A stretch of DNA of 64,000 nt from contig JALGPY010000010.1 of assembly GCA_023055425.1 (NCBI GenBank), positions 56,209,665-56,273,664 of the forward strand, written 5' to 3'. How positions within the stretch are numbered: the stretch's first letter is position 1; every line of letters starts with the position of its first letter. Below the pieces are notes generated by a model. That model saw only the letters and a list, made by a program, of their open reading frames with translations. It did not search any database and was not told the origin of the DNA. The translations under genes were made by a program, and so were the position numbers. The stretch is from Linanthus parryae. Taxonomy: Eukaryota; Streptophyta; Magnoliopsida; Ericales; Polemoniaceae. Of the stretch, positions 63,644-64,000 are shown one piece after another.

Positions 63644-64000
63644 GCATATGTGGCTGAAAATCATGAAATATGCCAAAAAAGTATTGTCCCGACACTTTAA
63701 CCTTACTGAAAGAAACGCGTACGCGAAGTTGGACACAACCCAAAACGGGTTCAGGCTGAGGTCCGAATAGGCAATGGAAATATTACCAGTAATAGTAAGA
63801 AATAACTAAAAATGCCCGTTTAACTGGTCGAACGGCGGAATTTGGGGATGAATATGGACCCCGATAGAGCGTAGCTCAATCGTCCCCTCGTGCGTCTCGT
63901 CGAGAGCTTTCCGAATTGGGGTGGCTCGCGTCATTCTGATGCCCGTAGCCAAAGCTATGGCCCAAACAGTGCGGCGACACCAAAGTCCAGTAATCTTGCT
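63644..64000. repeat. Partial monomer at the right window edge
   Basis: The first 357 bp of a monomer, cut by the window inside the H1 loop. Private changes include AATCATGAAATATG, GTTGGACACAACC, ACCAGTAATAG, ATGAATATGG and GATAGAGCG. The array shows no sign of ending here. Confidence 0.95.

Larger units (their letters stand above)
1..64000. repeat. Satellite DNA array, ~734-bp monomer, head to tail
   Basis: The landmark GCATATGTGGCTGAAAATC (or a one-base variant) recurs along the full window, always on the same strand. Most intervals are 731-735 bp. Shorter classes are 724-726 bp and 709-715 bp, and each is explained by a small internal deletion. Two intervals (1,009 and 1,285 bp) contain extra 276-bp fragments. 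No interval holds foreign sequence and no monomer is inverted. Nearly every monomer carries one EcoRI site (GAATTC, just left of the landmark), one NdeI site (CATATG) and one NsiI site (ATGCAT), so digests should give a 734-bp ladder. EcoRI is lost in a few copies, such as those ending near 2,180 and 4,370. Monomers differ by scattered substitutions and small indels. The array type is certain; family name, species and chromosomal position are unknown. Confidence 0.98.

Noticed and set aside
1..64000. Ribosomal intergenic spacer, tandem LTR retrotransposons or telomeric repeats as the source of the periodicity.
   Set aside because: There are no rRNA gene segments, no primer-binding site or polypurine tract with coding regions, no terminal repeats and no TTTAGGG- or TTAGGG-type runs. 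Derivation of the left half from an LTR is possible but was not supported by anything I could see.

Overview
The whole 64-kb window is one uninterrupted satellite DNA array. A monomer of about 734 bp repeats head to tail, always in the same orientation. I place 87 monomer starts; 86 units are complete and the last runs off the right edge. I found no protein-coding gene, RNA gene, transposon or unique spacer. This points to a eukaryotic heterochromatic or centromeric-type locus rather than a prokaryote. The species cannot be named from the sequence; plant or invertebrate is only an impression.

Three levels of repetition are nested. (1) The right half of each monomer (330-592 in the first copy) is built from at least four degenerate subunits of about 71 bp. 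Each is laid out as left arm 15, loop 9, right arm 15, tail 32-33. Two of these are perfect hairpins (H1, H2), one is decayed (H3) and one has lost its left arm and loop (B). (2) These lie inside the 734-bp monomer, whose left half (1-328) has no internal repeat that I can see but carries the palindrome CGCGTACGCG. (3) Monomers are grouped into higher-order repeats (HORs), each local to part of the window.

Layout: 1-4379, a 2,919-bp four-monomer HOR and a partial second copy. 5113-16123, a five-monomer HOR of 3,671 bp in three copies. About 14,400-21,855, a second five-monomer HOR of 3,668-3,669 bp in a shifted phase. 23461-25663, one monomer triplicated. About 26,520-29,690, a 2,202-bp three-monomer HOR. 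31532-35159, dimers of 1,448 bp. 35160 to about 40,360, a 3,641-bp five-monomer HOR. About 40,300-45,485, a 2,475-bp HOR carrying an extra 276-bp partial monomer that later rose from two to three copies. 45486-54901, a mosaic with offsets of 5,789, 2,177 and 725 bp. 54902-63643, dimers of about 1,458 bp. From about 46.7 kb rightward a different monomer family dominates. In ten of its monomers the 9-nt loop of H2 is exactly deleted, leaving a perfect 30-bp palindrome.

Nothing here acts as a gene system. The most interesting content is structural: dyad subunits inside the monomer, matched changes in both hairpin arms, exact loop loss, a rearrangement joining two dyad centres, and a readable stepwise history of unequal exchange. 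Open reading frames recur in every monomer but look like by-products of the repeat.
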